From positions 1,635,001 to 1,699,000 of the forward strand of contig NZ_CP085344.1 of assembly GCF_020618415.1 (NCBI RefSeq): a stretch of 64,000 nt of DNA, given 5' to 3'. Positions 28,176-38,834 of this stretch are shown piece after piece. Positions within the stretch are counted from its first letter, which is position 1. Each line of letters opens with the position of its first letter. The notes beneath the pieces are model-generated. The model saw only the letters and a program-made list of their open reading frames with translations. It was not told the origin of the DNA and did not search any database. A program made the position numbers and the translations under genes. This DNA comes from Cupriavidus sp. MP-37 (GTDB lineage: Bacteria > Pseudomonadota > Gammaproteobacteria > Burkholderiales > Burkholderiaceae).

Positions 28176-29519
28176 ATGAAACCAGTTATTGCACTTGTCG
28201 GCCGCCCCAATGTGGGCAAGTCGACGCTATTCAACCGCATGACCCGCTCGCGCGACGCGCTCGTCGCCGACCTGCCGGGCCTGACGCGCGATCGCCATTA
28301 CGGCGAAGGGCGCATCGGCGAACGTCCGTTCATCGCCATCGATACCGGCGGCTTCGAGCCCGTGGTCAAGGAAGGCATCGTCGCCGAGATGGCCAAGCAG
28401 ACCAAGCAGGCGGTGGTCGAGGCCGACGTGGTGATCTTTATCGTCGACGGCCGCCTGGGCCTGGCGCCGCAGGACCGCGCCATCGCCGATTACCTGCGCA
28501 AGACCGGCCGGCGCATCATGCTGGCGGTCAACAAGGCCGAGGGCATGAAGTACACCTCGGTGGCGGCGGATTTCTATGAGCTCGGCATGGGCGACCCGTA
28601 CGCGATCTCCGCCGCCCATGGCGACGGCGTGCGCGAGCTGGTCGACGAGGCCATCGAGCTGGCGGTGCAGGAGCGCCCCGAGCTGGCCGAGGAGGCCTCG
28701 GACGAGGGCAAGGGCGTCAAGATCGCCATTGTCGGACGTCCCAATGTGGGCAAGTCCACGCTGGTCAATACGCTGATCGGTGAAGAGCGCGTGATCGCCT
28801 TCGACATGCCCGGCACCACCCGCGACGCCATCTACGTTGAGTTCGAGCGCGGCGGCAAGCCCTATACGCTGATCGATACCGCCGGCCTGCGCCGGCGCGG
28901 CAAGGTGTTCGAGGCGATCGAGAAATTCTCGGTGGTCAAGACGCTGCAGTCGATCGCGGATGCCAACGTGGTGATCCTGCTGCTCGACGCGCAGCAGGAT
29001 ATTTCCGACCAGGACGCGCACATTGCCGGCTTTATCGTCGAGTCCGGCCGTGCCCTCGTGGTGGGCGTGAACAAATGGGATGGCCTGGACGGCCACACGC
29101 GCGACCGCATCAAGCACGACCTCGAGCGCAAGCTGCAATTCCTCGGCTTTGCCAACTTTCACTTTGTGTCGGCGCGCGAGCGCACCGGCATCGGCGCGCT
29201 GATGCGCTCGGTCGACGACGCCTATGCCGCGGCCATGGTCAAGCTGCCGACGCCGCAACTGACGCGCGTGCTGCAGGAAGCCGTGGAATTCCAGCAGCCC
29301 AAGCGCGTCGGCGCGTCGCGGCCCAAGCTGCGCTATGCGCACCAGGGCGGCTCCAATCCGCCCATCATCGTGATCCACGGCAATGCGCTGTCGGGCGTGG
29401 CCGAAACTTACCGGCGCTACCTGGAAAACCGTTTCCGTGCGGCCTTCAAGCTTAAGGGCACGCCCCTGCGCATCGAATTTCGCACGAACAAAAATCCGTA
29501 CGCGGACTCGAAGGAGTGA
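28176..29519 (+). CDS. der: Ribosome biogenesis GTPase Der (EngA)
   Basis: Double-GTPase needed for 50S assembly; 447 residues. The first G domain starts at once ([16 protein letters not shown]) and the second at about residue 184 ([16 protein letters not shown]). NKAE and NKWD give the G4 motifs, and a KH-like domain ends the protein ([15 protein letters not shown] block [11 protein letters not shown]). The ATG at 28176 gives the family start [11 protein letters not shown], although no Shine-Dalgarno is visible; the upstream frame runs through the hairpins. Confidence 0.96.
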   Translation: MKPVIALVGRPNVGKSTLFNRMTRSRDALVADLPGLTRDRHYGEGRIGERPFIAIDTGGFEPVVKEGIVAEMAKQTKQAVVEADVVIFIVDGRLGLAPQDRAIADYLRKTGRRIMLAVNKAEGMKYTSVAADFYELGMGDPYAISAAHGDGVRELVDEAIELAVQERPELAEEASDEGKGVKIAIVGRPNVGKSTLVNTLIGEERVIAFDMPGTTRDAIYVEFERGGKPYTLIDTAGLRRRGKVFEAIEKFSVVKTLQSIADANVVILLLDAQQDISDQDAHIAGFIVESGRALVVGVNKWDGLDGHTRDRIKHDLERKLQFLGFANFHFVSARERTGIGALMRSVDDAYAAAMVKLPTPQLTRVLQEAVEFQQPKRVGASRPKLRYAHQGGSNPPIIVIHGNALSGVAETYRRYLENRFRAAFKLKGTPLRIEFRTNKNPYADSKE

Positions 29520-29729
29520 GTCCGGAATCGGATCCGTGACGGCGCCAGTTTTCGTTTGCGTTCGTTTGGAACTGCGGCTAAATTCACGGTAGCAGGGGGT
29601 TCCCTGCGCATTGACGCCAACTTGGTACCGTTTTGATCTTTTTTCTGGCGCGTTTTTGCGCCGCCTGACTTGAACCGGGGATTTCCATCCCCATCATTCA
29701 CCACTAAACCTATAAATTTGGAGTGTGCC

Positions 29730-29969
29730 ATGAGCAACAAAGGGCAACTGCTACAAGACCCGTTCCTGAACGCGCTGCGCAAAGAGCACGTGCCGGTTTC
29801 CATCTATCTCGTCAATGGCATCAAGCTGCAAGGCAATATCGAATCGTTCGACCAGTATGTCGTCCTGCTGCGCAACACCGTGACCCAGATGGTCTACAAG
29901 CATGCGATTTCCACCGTCGTGCCGGCACGCGCGGTCAATTTCCGTGTGGATGATTCCGCCGAGGCCTGA
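29730..29969 (+). CDS. hfq: RNA chaperone Hfq
   Basis: Sm-like hexameric RNA chaperone pairing small RNAs with mRNAs; 79 residues. The Sm1 motif ([20 protein letters not shown]) and Sm2 motif ([10 protein letters not shown]) are complete, and the C-terminal tail is short, as in beta-proteobacteria. GGAG lies 6 nt upstream of the ATG at 29730; the 20 codons before it in frame are not Hfq-like. The 210-bp region upstream should carry its promoter. hflX follows after 231 bp. Confidence 0.98.
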
Positions 29970-30200
29970 TCTGACCGATCTGCCCCAGGGCATCGTACGG
30001 GCGCCAGCCGGCGCCGCCACGATGCCCGGCACCGGCGTGCCAATGCACCCGGTGCCGCGCGGCGCCGCGGTTGCCGATGCGCCCGCCGCCGCCACGTTCC
30101 GCACCATGCGGCGGCCTGTCCCGGCAGGGGCCAGGACAGTGCCCGAGATCCTCCATTCCGCCCCCTGAACCCGAATTTCCCTGCGCATTCGCGCCCGCCC

Positions 30201-31454
30201 TTGGACCCCAGAGCCACCTCCAATACCGCCCCTTCGCGCGCCATCCTCGTCGGCGTTGACTTCGGCAAGCATGATTTCCAGGAAAGCCTCAGCGAACTGG
30301 CGCTGCTGACCTCAACCGCCGGCTCGCTGCCGGTGCATACGCTGACGGGCCGCCGCTCGCGGCCGGATCCGGCGCTGTTCATCGGCTCCGGCAAGGCCGA
30401 GGAGCTGAAGGAGGCCGCCGATGCGCTGGATGCCGACGTGGTGGTGTTCAACCACGCGCTCAGCCCGGCGCAGCAACGCAACCTGGAGCGCTTCCTGCAA
30501 CGCCACGTGATCGACCGGACCGGCCTGATCCTGGACATCTTCGGCCAGCGCGCGCAGAGCCATGTCGGCAAGGTGCAGGTCGAACTGGCGCAGGTGCAGT
30601 ACCGCGCGTCGCGGCTGGTCCGCGCGTGGAGCCACCTGGAGCGTCAGAAGGGCGGCATCGGCATGCGCGGCGGCCCCGGCGAGCGCCAGCTCGAACTGGA
30701 CCGCCGCATGCTGGACGAGCGCGCCAAGCGGCTCAAGTCCGATCTGTCGCGGCTGCAGCGCCAGCACAGCACGCAACGGCGGGCGCGCGCGCGCAACGAC
30801 ACCCTCAGCATCTCGCTGGTGGGCTACACCAACGCGGGCAAGTCGACGCTGTTCAACGCGCTGACCAAGGCCGGCGCATATGCGGCCGACCAGCTCTTCG
30901 CCACGCTCGACACCACCTCGCGCCGGCTGTTCCTGGACGGCCTGGGCAACGTGGTGCTGTCGGACACGGTCGGCTTTATCCGCGACCTGCCCACGCAGCT
31001 GGTGGCGGCGTTCCGTGCCACGCTCGACGAGACCGTGCATGCGGACCTGCTGCTGCATGTGGTCGACGCGTCGAGCCCGGTGCGCCACGAGCAGATCGAG
31101 CAGGTCAACCGGGTGCTGGCCGAAATCAACGCGCTGGACATCCCGCAGATCGTGGTGATGAACAAGATCGACGCCGCGCCCGAGTTGATGGGCGATGGCC
31201 CGCGCATCGAGCGCGACGCGGACGGCATCCCCACCCGCGTGTTCCTGAGCGCGCGCGAGGGGCTGGGCCTGGACGCGCTGCGCGAGGCCGTGGTCGAGGT
31301 GGCGCAATGGCTGGCCAGCCGCCCACCCGAGCCGCAGCCCTACGATCCGCGCCTGGACCAGGTGGCGCAGCCCGACGACGCCGGCGCTATCGGAGATGGC
31401 GGCGTGGCGGATGGTGGCGACGACGCCGATGCGGCGGACTCGCCCCGGCTGTAG
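30201..31454 (+). CDS. hflX: GTPase HflX
   Basis: Ribosome-splitting/rescue GTPase of 417 residues. The N-terminal HflX domain (FIGSGKAEELKEAADALDAD, then FNHALSPAQQRNLE) precedes a coiled linker (GGPGERQLELDRRMLDERAKRL region) and the G domain (VGYTNAGKSTLFNAL, DTVGFIRDLP, NKID). The start is assigned to TTG 30201, because no ATG or GTG lies between the upstream stop and the conserved region; a nearby alternative codon is possible. The C-terminus has an acidic tail rich in Asp and Gly. It lies in the hfq-hflX-hflK-hflC cluster. Confidence 0.93.
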   Translation: MDPRATSNTAPSRAILVGVDFGKHDFQESLSELALLTSTAGSLPVHTLTGRRSRPDPALFIGSGKAEELKEAADALDADVVVFNHALSPAQQRNLERFLQRHVIDRTGLILDIFGQRAQSHVGKVQVELAQVQYRASRLVRAWSHLERQKGGIGMRGGPGERQLELDRRMLDERAKRLKSDLSRLQRQHSTQRRARARNDTLSISLVGYTNAGKSTLFNALTKAGAYAADQLFATLDTTSRRLFLDGLGNVVLSDTVGFIRDLPTQLVAAFRATLDETVHADLLLHVVDASSPVRHEQIEQVNRVLAEINALDIPQIVVMNKIDAAPELMGDGPRIERDADGIPTRVFLSAREGLGLDALREAVVEVAQWLASRPPEPQPYDPRLDQVAQPDDAGAIGDGGVADGGDDADAADSPRL

Positions 31455-31589
31455 GACCGGTGTGCCAGCCAGGGGCTGGCCGCCATAGCGAGGCCGTCTC
31501 CGGAGCCGGTTTGGCGCCGGTTCTGCCCAATCCCGGCGCGGTTGCCGCGGGGATTGCGCGAATTGGCCAAAAGTGGCGCCGATGACTGC

Positions 31590-31595
31590 TAGAAT
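31590..31595 (+). promoter_or_regulatory. -10-like TAGAAT before hflK
   Basis: TAGAAT 36 nt before the hflK ATG, in the 177-bp hflX-hflK gap, suggests a separate promoter for hflKC. No clear -35. Confidence 0.4.
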
Positions 31596-31631
31596 CCCCC
31601 TGTTACAAACTTCCCCGGACCCGTGCACTTC

Positions 31632-32990
31632 ATGCCCCAGTTTCCACGGAATGCTGATTCGAGCCTGACACCAGGCGGCCGCCTCGCGCTGCGCGCGGGC
31701 TGGCAGCGCCTGCGCGCCATCTTCTCGCTGAACGATCCGCGCTGGGGTCGGGATGGGCAGGACGACGACAAGAAGGACGGCCGCGACGACAGCCGCCAGC
31801 AAAACCAGCGTCCGCAGCAGGATGGCGGCCCGCCGGACCTGGATGAACTGTGGCGCGACTTCAACCGCCGCCTGAACGGCCTGCTCGGCCGCAAGGACAA
31901 CGGCGGCAACGGCAACCAGGGCTTCGGCGGCCCGCGCACGTCCGGCAAGGGCTCGGGCGTCGGCGCCGGCGTGATCGTGGCGGCGGTGGTCGGCATCTGG
32001 CTGGCCAGCGGCTTCTTCATGGTGCAGGAAGGCCAGACCGCGGTGATCCTGCAGTTCGGCAAGTTCAAGTACTCCACCGGCCCCGGCATCAACTGGCGCA
32101 TGCCCTGGCCGATCCAGTCGGCCGAGGTGGTCAACCTGTCGGCGGTGCGTTCGGTCGAGGTCGGCCGTTCCACCTCGATCAAGGACAGCAACCTGAAAGA
32201 CTCGTCGATGCTGACGCAGGACGAGAACATCATCGACGTGCGCTTCACCGTGCAGTACGTGATCCAGGACGCCAGCGAATTCCTGTTCTTCAACAAGACC
32301 GACCGGGGCGGCGACGAAGAACTGGTGACGCAGGCGGCCGAGACCTCGGTGCGCGAGATCGTCGGCCGCAACAAGATGGACGCGGTGCTGTACGAAAACC
32401 GCGAACAGATCGCGCAGCAGCTGGCCAAGTCGATCCAGGCCATCCTGTCGGCGTACAAGACCGGCATCCGCGTGCTGTCCGTGAACGTGCAGAGCGTGCA
32501 GCCGCCCGAGCAGGTGCAGGCCGCGTTCGACGACGTCAACAAGGCCAGCCAGGACCGCGAACGCGCCATCAGCGAAGGCCAGGCCTACGCCAACGACATC
32601 ATCCCGCGCGCCAAGGGTACCGCGGCGCGCCTGAAGGAAGAATCCGAAGCCTATCGCTCCCGCGTGGTGGCGCAGGCCGAGGGCGATGCGTCGCGCTTCC
32701 GTTCGGTGCAGGCGGAATACGCCAAGGCGCCGCAGGTGACGCGCGACCGTATCTATCTGGAGACCATGCAGCAGATCTACACCAATTCGACCAAAGTGCT
32801 GGTCGACGCGCGCCAGGGCAACAACCTGCTCTACCTGCCGCTGGACAAGCTGATGGCGCAGGCCGAGGGCCGCGCCACGCCGCAGCCGGGCCAGCCTGGC
32901 GCGGCGGGCACGCCGGCGCCCGCGCCGGATGCCTCGACGGACAACCGGTCGCGCGAAGCGCTGCGCAACCGCGACCGCGACTCGCGCTGA
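31632..32990 (+). CDS. hflK: FtsH protease activity modulator HflK
   Basis: Membrane SPFH-family protein that with HflC cages the FtsH protease; 452 residues. A long hydrophilic, Asp/Gln/Gly-rich N-terminus (residues ~30-105) precedes one membrane segment (~110-130) and the SPFH/band-7 domain from VQEGQTAVILQFGKF. Pro/Ala-rich residues end the protein. The ATG at 31632 was preferred to the GTG three codons earlier. hflC starts 10 bp after the stop. Confidence 0.95.
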   Translation: MPQFPRNADSSLTPGGRLALRAGWQRLRAIFSLNDPRWGRDGQDDDKKDGRDDSRQQNQRPQQDGGPPDLDELWRDFNRRLNGLLGRKDNGGNGNQGFGGPRTSGKGSGVGAGVIVAAVVGIWLASGFFMVQEGQTAVILQFGKFKYSTGPGINWRMPWPIQSAEVVNLSAVRSVEVGRSTSIKDSNLKDSSMLTQDENIIDVRFTVQYVIQDASEFLFFNKTDRGGDEELVTQAAETSVREIVGRNKMDAVLYENREQIAQQLAKSIQAILSAYKTGIRVLSVNVQSVQPPEQVQAAFDDVNKASQDRERAISEGQAYANDIIPRAKGTAARLKEESEAYRSRVVAQAEGDASRFRSVQAEYAKAPQVTRDRIYLETMQQIYTNSTKVLVDARQGNNLLYLPLDKLMAQAEGRATPQPGQPGAAGTPAPAPDASTDNRSREALRNRDRDSR

Positions 32991-33000
32991 GGAGACCGTC

Positions 33001-33912
33001 ATGAACCGACTGATTTCCTTCGCGATCGGCTTTTTCATCCTGCTGGCCGTGGTCTCGTCCATGCTGTTCGTGGTCGACCAGCGCCAGTACGCCGTGGTGT
33101 TCGCCTTCGGCCAGATCAAGGAAGTGGTGCGTGAGCCCGGGCTGCATTTCAAGCTGCCACCTCCTTTCCAGAACGTGGTGTTCATGGACCGCCGCCTGCA
33201 GACCATCGACGTCGCCGCCAACGAGCGTTTCCTGACCGCCGAGAAGAAGAGCATGGTGGTGGACTGGTTCGTCAAATGGCGCATCACCGATCCGCGCAAG
33301 TTCTTCGTTGCCTTCGGCGGCAACCTGCGCGGCGCGCAGGACCGCATGACGCAGCGCATCGACTCGGTGGCGCGCGAAGAATTCGGCAAGCGCACCGTCG
33401 CCGACGTGGTCGCCGGCGAGCGCGAGCAGGTGATGCAGGCCATCCGCAACGGCATGAGCGAGTACGCCAAGTCGGTCGGTGTCGAGATCCTCGACGTGCG
33501 CCTGAAGCGCGTCGACCTGCTGCCGGCCATCAGCGAATCGGTGTATCGCCGCATGGAGGCCGAGCGCAAGCGCGTGGCCAACGAGCTGCGCTCCACCGGC
33601 GCCGCCGAGGGCGAGAAGATCCGCGCCGACGCCGACCGCCAGCGCGAAGTGGTGCTGGCCGAGGCCTATCGCGACGCGCAAAAGATCAAGGGCGAGGGCG
33701 ATGCCAAGGCGTCGCAGATCTATGGTGAGGCGTTCGGCCGCGATCCGCAGTTTGCGCAGTTCTGGCGCAGCATGGAGGCCTACCGCAACACCTTCCGCGA
33801 CAAGCGCGACGTGCTGGTGCTGGAGCCCAATTCCGAGTTCTTCCGCTACATGCGCTCCAGCGGCGGCGGCGCCGCGGGCGCGGCCGCCGGCAATGGCGGA
33901 GGCAAGCGCTAG
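33001..33912 (+). CDS. hflC: FtsH protease activity modulator HflC
   Basis: SPFH-family partner of HflK, 303 residues. A single N-terminal membrane anchor (ISFAIGFFILLAVVSSMLFV, residues ~4-23) is followed by the band-7 domain (VDQRQYAVVFAFGQIKEVV) and a coiled-coil region (YRRMEAERKRVANELRSTGA). The ATG at 33001 follows GAGGAGACCGTC, a good Shine-Dalgarno. A C-terminal Gly/Ala-rich tail ends the protein. A terminator lies 33 bp downstream. Confidence 0.96.
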   Translation: MNRLISFAIGFFILLAVVSSMLFVVDQRQYAVVFAFGQIKEVVREPGLHFKLPPPFQNVVFMDRRLQTIDVAANERFLTAEKKSMVVDWFVKWRITDPRKFFVAFGGNLRGAQDRMTQRIDSVAREEFGKRTVADVVAGEREQVMQAIRNGMSEYAKSVGVEILDVRLKRVDLLPAISESVYRRMEAERKRVANELRSTGAAEGEKIRADADRQREVVLAEAYRDAQKIKGEGDAKASQIYGEAFGRDPQFAQFWRSMEAYRNTFRDKRDVLVLEPNSEFFRYMRSSGGGAAGAAAGNGGGKR

Positions 33913-33944
33913 CACCGTCGCTTGTCCGTGTGGCGAATTGACGA

Positions 33945-33966
33945 AACCCCGGCTTGCCGGGGTTTT
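33945..33966 (+). terminator. Rho-independent terminator after hflC
   Basis: AACCCCGGC-TT-GCCGGGGTT followed by TTG: a 9-bp GC-rich stem and short T-run that ends the hflX-hflKC block before hisZ. Confidence 0.85.
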
Positions 33967-34097
33967 GTCCGGCTGGAGCCGTCGCCGCGGAGTGATGGCG
34001 CGGGCGCGCGGTGCCCGCACCCTGGTTTTGCCGGGCGAGCCCGGTCCCTGCAGGCGCTGCGCCGGCAGGCAACTGAATGACTGAGAAGAGATTCACC

Positions 34098-35249
34098 ATG
34101 TCCAACCATTGGCTGCTGCCAGAAAACATTGCCGACGTGCTGCCGTCGGAAGCGCGCAAGATCGAAGAGCTGCGCCGCCGCATGCTGGACCTGTTCCGCA
34201 CCTACGGCTACGAGCTGGTGATGCCGCCGATGCTGGAATACCTCGAGTCGCTGCTGACCGGTACCGGCCATGACCTCGACCTGCGCACGCTCAAGCTGGT
34301 CGACCAGCTGTCGGGCCGCACCATGGGGCTGCGCGCCGATATCACGCCGCAGGTGGCGCGCATCGATGCCCACCTGCTGAACCGGCCGGGCGTGACCCGG
34401 CTGTGCTATGCGGGCAACGTGCTGCACGCGCGCCCGGCGGGTTTCCACGCCACCCGCGAGCCGATCCAGGTCGGTGCCGAAATCTACGGCCATGCCGGCC
34501 TGGAAGCCGACGTCGAGATCCAGGAACTGATGCTGGCCGCGCTGACCGCGGCGGGCCTGTCGGATATCCGTATCGACCTGTGCCACGCGGGCATCCTCGA
34601 AGCGTTGCTGGCCGGCCTGCCGTCGATCCGCAAGATCGAGGACGCATTGTTTGCCGCGCTCGAAACCAAGGACGTGCCGGCCCTGCGCGAGCTGACCGCC
34701 GGCATGCCGCAGACCGAGCGCGACGCGCTGCTGGCGCTGCCGACGCTGTACGGCGGCGTCGAGGTCATCGAGCGCGCCCGCGCGACGCTGCCGGCCAGCC
34801 CGGCGATCGGCCGCGCGCTGGATGAGCTGGCGGCGCTGGCGGTGCAGGTGCGCGGCGCCAGCGTCAATATCGACCTGTCGGATTTGCGCGGCTACCACTA
34901 CCACAGTGGCGTGATGTTCGCGGCGTATGTGGCGGGGTTGCCCAACTACGTGGCGCGCGGCGGCCGCTACGACAAGGTGGGCGAAGCCTTCGGCCGCGCG
35001 CGCCCGGCGACGGGTTTCTCGCTGGACCTGCGTGAAGTGGCGGCGCTGTCACCCGTCGAGGTGCGTGCCTTGGCCATTTTTGCGCCCTGGGATGCGGACC
35101 CGGCACTTCGTGCCGCGATCGCCGCGCTGCGTGCCAGCGGCGAGATCGTGATCCAGTCGTTGCCCGGCCACACCCATGAGCTCGACGAATTCAACTGCGA
35201 CCGCCAACTGGTACGCAAGGACGCCGGCTGGGCCGTGGTGCCGCGCTGA
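34098..35249 (+). CDS. hisZ: ATP phosphoribosyltransferase regulatory subunit HisZ
   Basis: Catalytically inactive paralogue of histidyl-tRNA synthetase that binds short-form HisG and controls the first step of histidine synthesis; 383 residues, the usual length. It keeps the class II fold ([36 protein letters not shown], and [21 protein letters not shown]). An upstream ATG at 34077 would add seven residues; 34098 fits the family better. Its place between hflC and purA, far from the his operon, is typical of beta-proteobacteria. Confidence 0.94.
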   Translation: MSNHWLLPENIADVLPSEARKIEELRRRMLDLFRTYGYELVMPPMLEYLESLLTGTGHDLDLRTLKLVDQLSGRTMGLRADITPQVARIDAHLLNRPGVTRLCYAGNVLHARPAGFHATREPIQVGAEIYGHAGLEADVEIQELMLAALTAAGLSDIRIDLCHAGILEALLAGLPSIRKIEDALFAALETKDVPALRELTAGMPQTERDALLALPTLYGGVEVIERARATLPASPAIGRALDELAALAVQVRGASVNIDLSDLRGYHYHSGVMFAAYVAGLPNYVARGGRYDKVGEAFGRARPATGFSLDLREVAALSPVEVRALAIFAPWDADPALRAAIAALRASGEIVIQSLPGHTHELDEFNCDRQLVRKDAGWAVVPR

Positions 35250-35316
35250 CGCATCGGCGCCGCGGCGGGCCAAAAACCCGGAATCGCCCGGCAACAAGAG
35301 TAGAATACGTTTTTAA

Positions 35317-36675
<1,359 letters not shown>

Positions 36676-36738
36676 GCGCCTGCGCAGTCCCAGCAGGGCC
36701 GCCGCGCCACGAGCGCCGCGGCCCGCCAGAAAATAAAT

Positions 36739-36758
36739 CGGCCCGCGCAAGCGGGCCG
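36739..36758. repeat. GC hairpin with GCAA loop between purA and the phosphoribosyltransferase
   Basis: CGGCCCGC-GCAA-GCGGGCCG: an 8-bp perfect stem closed by a GNRA-type tetraloop. An A/T-rich stretch lies on its left side, so any terminator function would favour the minus strand. It may stabilise or attenuate the purA transcript. Confidence 0.55.
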
Positions 36759-36801
36759 AGCCATATCGGTCAACCGACCGGACGATATCACGAGCAAAAC
36801 G

Positions 36802-37371
36802 ATGAACCTGCCTACCAACGATGACGAGAACCTGTGGGTCTCCTGGGACGAATACCATCGCCTGATCGCACGCCTGTCGCTGAACGTGCATGAGTCGGGC
36901 TGGAAGTTCGACAAGATCCTGTGCCTCGCGCGCGGCGGGCTGCGCGTGGGTGACCAGATGTCGCGCATCTTCGACGTGCCGCTGGCGATCCTGGCCACCA
37001 GCAGCTACCGCGAGGCCGCCGGCACGCAGCAGGGCGAACTCGACATCGCGCAGTACATCACCATGACCCGGGGCGAGCTGAGCGGCAAGATCCTGCTGGT
37101 CGACGACCTGGTCGACTCGGGCATCACGCTGGAACGCGTGGGCCGCCACATCAAGGAGCGCTATCCGGCGGTGACCGAAGTGCGCTCGGCGGTGCTGTGG
37201 TACAAGGCGTGCTCCAAGGTGGAGCCGGACTACCACGTCACCTTCCTGGAGTCGAACCCCTGGATCCACCAGCCGTTCGAAGAGTACGACACGCTGCGCC
37301 CGCACAACCTCGCCGCGTGGCTCAAGCGCGGCAAGCGCGCCAGCCTGCTGGACGACGGCGCGCGCGACTGA
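36802..37371 (+). CDS. Phosphoribosyltransferase (xanthine/hypoxanthine-guanine type)
   Basis: Type I phosphoribosyltransferase of 189 residues. The PRPP-binding loop ILLVDDLVDSGITL is near residue 94, and CLARGGLRVGDQMS gives the dipeptide loop. Similar proteins are annotated as xanthine or hypoxanthine-guanine PRTs and salvage purine bases to nucleotides. Its place 126 bp after purA supports a purine role. The exact base is not readable from the sequence. Confidence 0.88.
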   Translation: MNLPTNDDENLWVSWDEYHRLIARLSLNVHESGWKFDKILCLARGGLRVGDQMSRIFDVPLAILATSSYREAAGTQQGELDIAQYITMTRGELSGKILLVDDLVDSGITLERVGRHIKERYPAVTEVRSAVLWYKACSKVEPDYHVTFLESNPWIHQPFEEYDTLRPHNLAAWLKRGKRASLLDDGARD

Positions 37372-37382
37372 GCGCGCCCGGC

Positions 37383-37994
37383 TCAGTAGCCCACCGTGAA
37401 GCGCTGGCGCGAATGCGCCGGCTGCTCGATTTCATCGAGCATCGCGATGGCATAGTCTTCCATCGAGATCCAGCTCTTGCCTGCTGCGTCGCTCAGCAGG
37501 GCTTCCTGGCCAATGCGGAACTGGCCGGTGCGCTCGCCCGGCTCGAACAGCGCGGACGGCGACAGGAAGGTCCAGTCGATCTGCGGCTCGCTGCGCAGCG
37601 CGTTCAGGAAGTCGCGCCCGGCCAGCGCCTCGGCCTTGTAGGCGTCGGGAAAATTCGGGGTGTCGACCAGCTGCACGCCCGGCGCGACATGGAGGCTGCC
37701 GGCACCGCCCACCACCAGCAGCCGCGGCACGCCCGCCTGGCGCACCGCCGTGGTCACCTGCTGCGCGTTCAGCTGCGCGAAGCGCGCGGTGCTGATGACG
37801 ACATCATGGCCGGCGAGGGCGGCGCTCAGGGCCGCGCTGTCGGTCGCATCCACATCCTTGCCGGTCACCCCTGCACGCGCGGGCAGGCGGCTGGCCTGCC
37901 GCGCGATGGCGGTCACCTGGTGGCCGCGGCGCACGGCTTCGTCAGTCAGGCGCATGCCAACGCGGCCGGTGGCTCCAATGATGGCGATCTTCAT
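37383..37994 (-). CDS. NAD(P)-binding oxidoreductase/epimerase-like protein (YwnB-like)
   Basis: Atypical short-chain-reductase-fold protein of 203 residues. The Rossmann motif IAIIGATGRVGMRL starts at residue 3, and the fold resembles the NAD(P)H-binding (NmrA/YwnB) group. The ATG at 37994 has AAGGAG seven nt upstream; the GTG two codons earlier is less likely. The gene follows the Rrf2 regulator on the same strand, 64 bp away, as in the Bacillus ywnA-ywnB pair, and its promoter region carries the same gapped palindrome as the regulator's. Substrate unknown. Confidence 0.88.
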   Translation of the reverse strand: MKIAIIGATGRVGMRLTDEAVRRGHQVTAIARQASRLPARAGVTGKDVDATDSAALSAALAGHDVVISTARFAQLNAQQVTTAVRQAGVPRLLVVGGAGSLHVAPGVQLVDTPNFPDAYKAEALAGRDFLNALRSEPQIDWTFLSPSALFEPGERTGQFRIGQEALLSDAAGKSWISMEDYAIAMLDEIEQPAHSRQRFTVGY

Positions 37995-38018
37995 GGTCAC
38001 TCCTTGGTTCAGTCGGTT

Positions 38019-38044
38019 GATATGAAACTGATGTGGTTACACAT
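38019..38044. promoter_or_regulatory. Gapped palindromic operator before the oxidoreductase gene
   Basis: GATATGAAAC-N7-GTTACACAT, 25 bp upstream of the oxidoreductase start. It matches the site before the Rrf2 gene at 9 of 10 and 9 of 9 arm positions with the same 7-bp gap. A nested perfect palindrome CTGATGTGGTTACACATCAG occupies 38028-38047. Confidence 0.7.
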
Positions 38045-38058
38045 CAGGGTAAAAAAAA

Positions 38059-38493
38059 TCAGCGCTTGCGGCGCTGGCTGCCGCGCTCGACATCGGCAAG
38101 CATGCCGGCGATGGTGATGCCGGCCAGGGTCTGGTCCATGGCCGCCTGCGCGCGGTCGGCGACCTTGCGCAGCGCACCGGTGATCTCGCGCCCGACCAGG
38201 CAGGCCGGATTGGGCGCACTCTGGTGCAGCGTGATCAGCGCGGTGGTTTCGACCGCGCGGAATACCTCCAGCAGCGTGATCGACGCCGCCGGACGCGCCA
38301 GCGTGGCGCCGCCGGTGCTGCCCATGGTGGTGGCCACCAGGCCCGCTTCAGCCAGCTGGCCGACCAGGCGCCGGATCAGCGCCGGATTGGTGCCGACGCT
38401 GCCGGCAATCAGCGACGACGGCACCGGTTCTGCCGAACTGGCCAGCAAGGTAAGGATATGGACGGCTACGGCGAACCGGCTGCTTGTGCTCAT
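38059..38493 (-). CDS. Rrf2-family transcriptional regulator (YwnA-like)
   Basis: Winged-helix repressor of 144 residues with the Rrf2 start (SSRFAVAVHILTLLASS) and recognition region (NPALIRRLVGQLAEAGLV, then GSTGGATLARPA). It has a single cysteine (NPACLVG) instead of the three that hold the iron-sulfur cluster in IscR and NsrR, so it is more likely a cysteine-redox or ligand sensor of the YwnA/CymR kind. It probably controls itself and the neighbouring oxidoreductase through the shared gapped palindrome; its own copy lies 12 bp before the ATG. Confidence 0.9.
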   Translation of the reverse strand: MSTSSRFAVAVHILTLLASSAEPVPSSLIAGSVGTNPALIRRLVGQLAEAGLVATTMGSTGGATLARPAASITLLEVFRAVETTALITLHQSAPNPACLVGREITGALRKVADRAQAAMDQTLAGITIAGMLADVERGSQRRKR

Positions 38494-38505
38494 GGTGTCG
38501 GGTGC

Positions 38506-38531
38506 GATGTGAAACCATGGTAGTTACACAT
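38506..38531. promoter_or_regulatory. Gapped palindromic operator overlapping the Rrf2 promoter
   Basis: GATGTGAAAC-N7-GTTACACAT. On the minus strand a promoter TTGACC-N17-TACCAT can be read (about 38517-38545), and the palindrome covers its -10, as expected for autorepression. Confidence 0.7.
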
Positions 38532-38792
38532 TGAGATGCGGTCAAGCGTCGGCATGAAGCGGTGGCGGCGAAATGGTTTGCACTGGCCGCAGAATGCCGG
38601 AATCGCCACTGAAGCTGTTACACTCCCCGACATTGCCGTAACCTTGTGGTGCGGCTGCCGCGCGGGGTACGGTGCGCGGTTTCACGGACGGGAAAAAACC
38701 CGTACGCTCGCAGGTATGACATCGCGGCAGTGCCGCCAAGCAAGGAGTGCAAGTTGCCGGATCTGATGCGCGAAACAGGCGTCAAAAACAAA
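38532..38792. other. Non-coding stretch between the Rrf2 operator and the tRNA terminator
   Basis: About 260 bp. Short open frames exist here but none resembles a known protein. I see no strong hairpin. It begins with the -35 region of the Rrf2 gene; the remainder holds nothing I can name. Confidence 0.5.
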
Positions 38793-38824
38793 AAACCCGC
38801 AGGGCTCGAAAGCGCTGCGGGTTT
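38793..38824 (-). terminator. Rho-independent terminator of tRNA-Leu
   Basis: Read on the minus strand, AAACCCGCAG and CTGCGGGTTT form a 10-bp stem around a 12-nt loop, followed by TTTTTGTTTTTG, 11 bp after the tRNA 3' end. Confidence 0.85.
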
Positions 38825-38834
38825 CCCGGTAATT

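Noticed and set aside
29902..30168. Possible small gene overlapping the end of hfq
   Set aside because: Shares most of hfq's last codons in another frame, has no ribosome binding site and is Pro/Ala-rich without similarity.
30312..33596. A 1,094-codon antisense open frame across hflX, hflK and hflC
   Set aside because: Shadow of three well-identified genes; no domain or signal recognisable in its translation.
33913..34097. A small DUF2065-type gene expected between hflC and hisZ in many proteobacteria
   Set aside because: The 185-bp gap holds a terminator and no frame resembling that family.
38059..38493. Assigning the Rrf2 protein as IscR or NsrR
   Set aside because: Only one cysteine, and no iron-sulfur or NO-response genes next to it.
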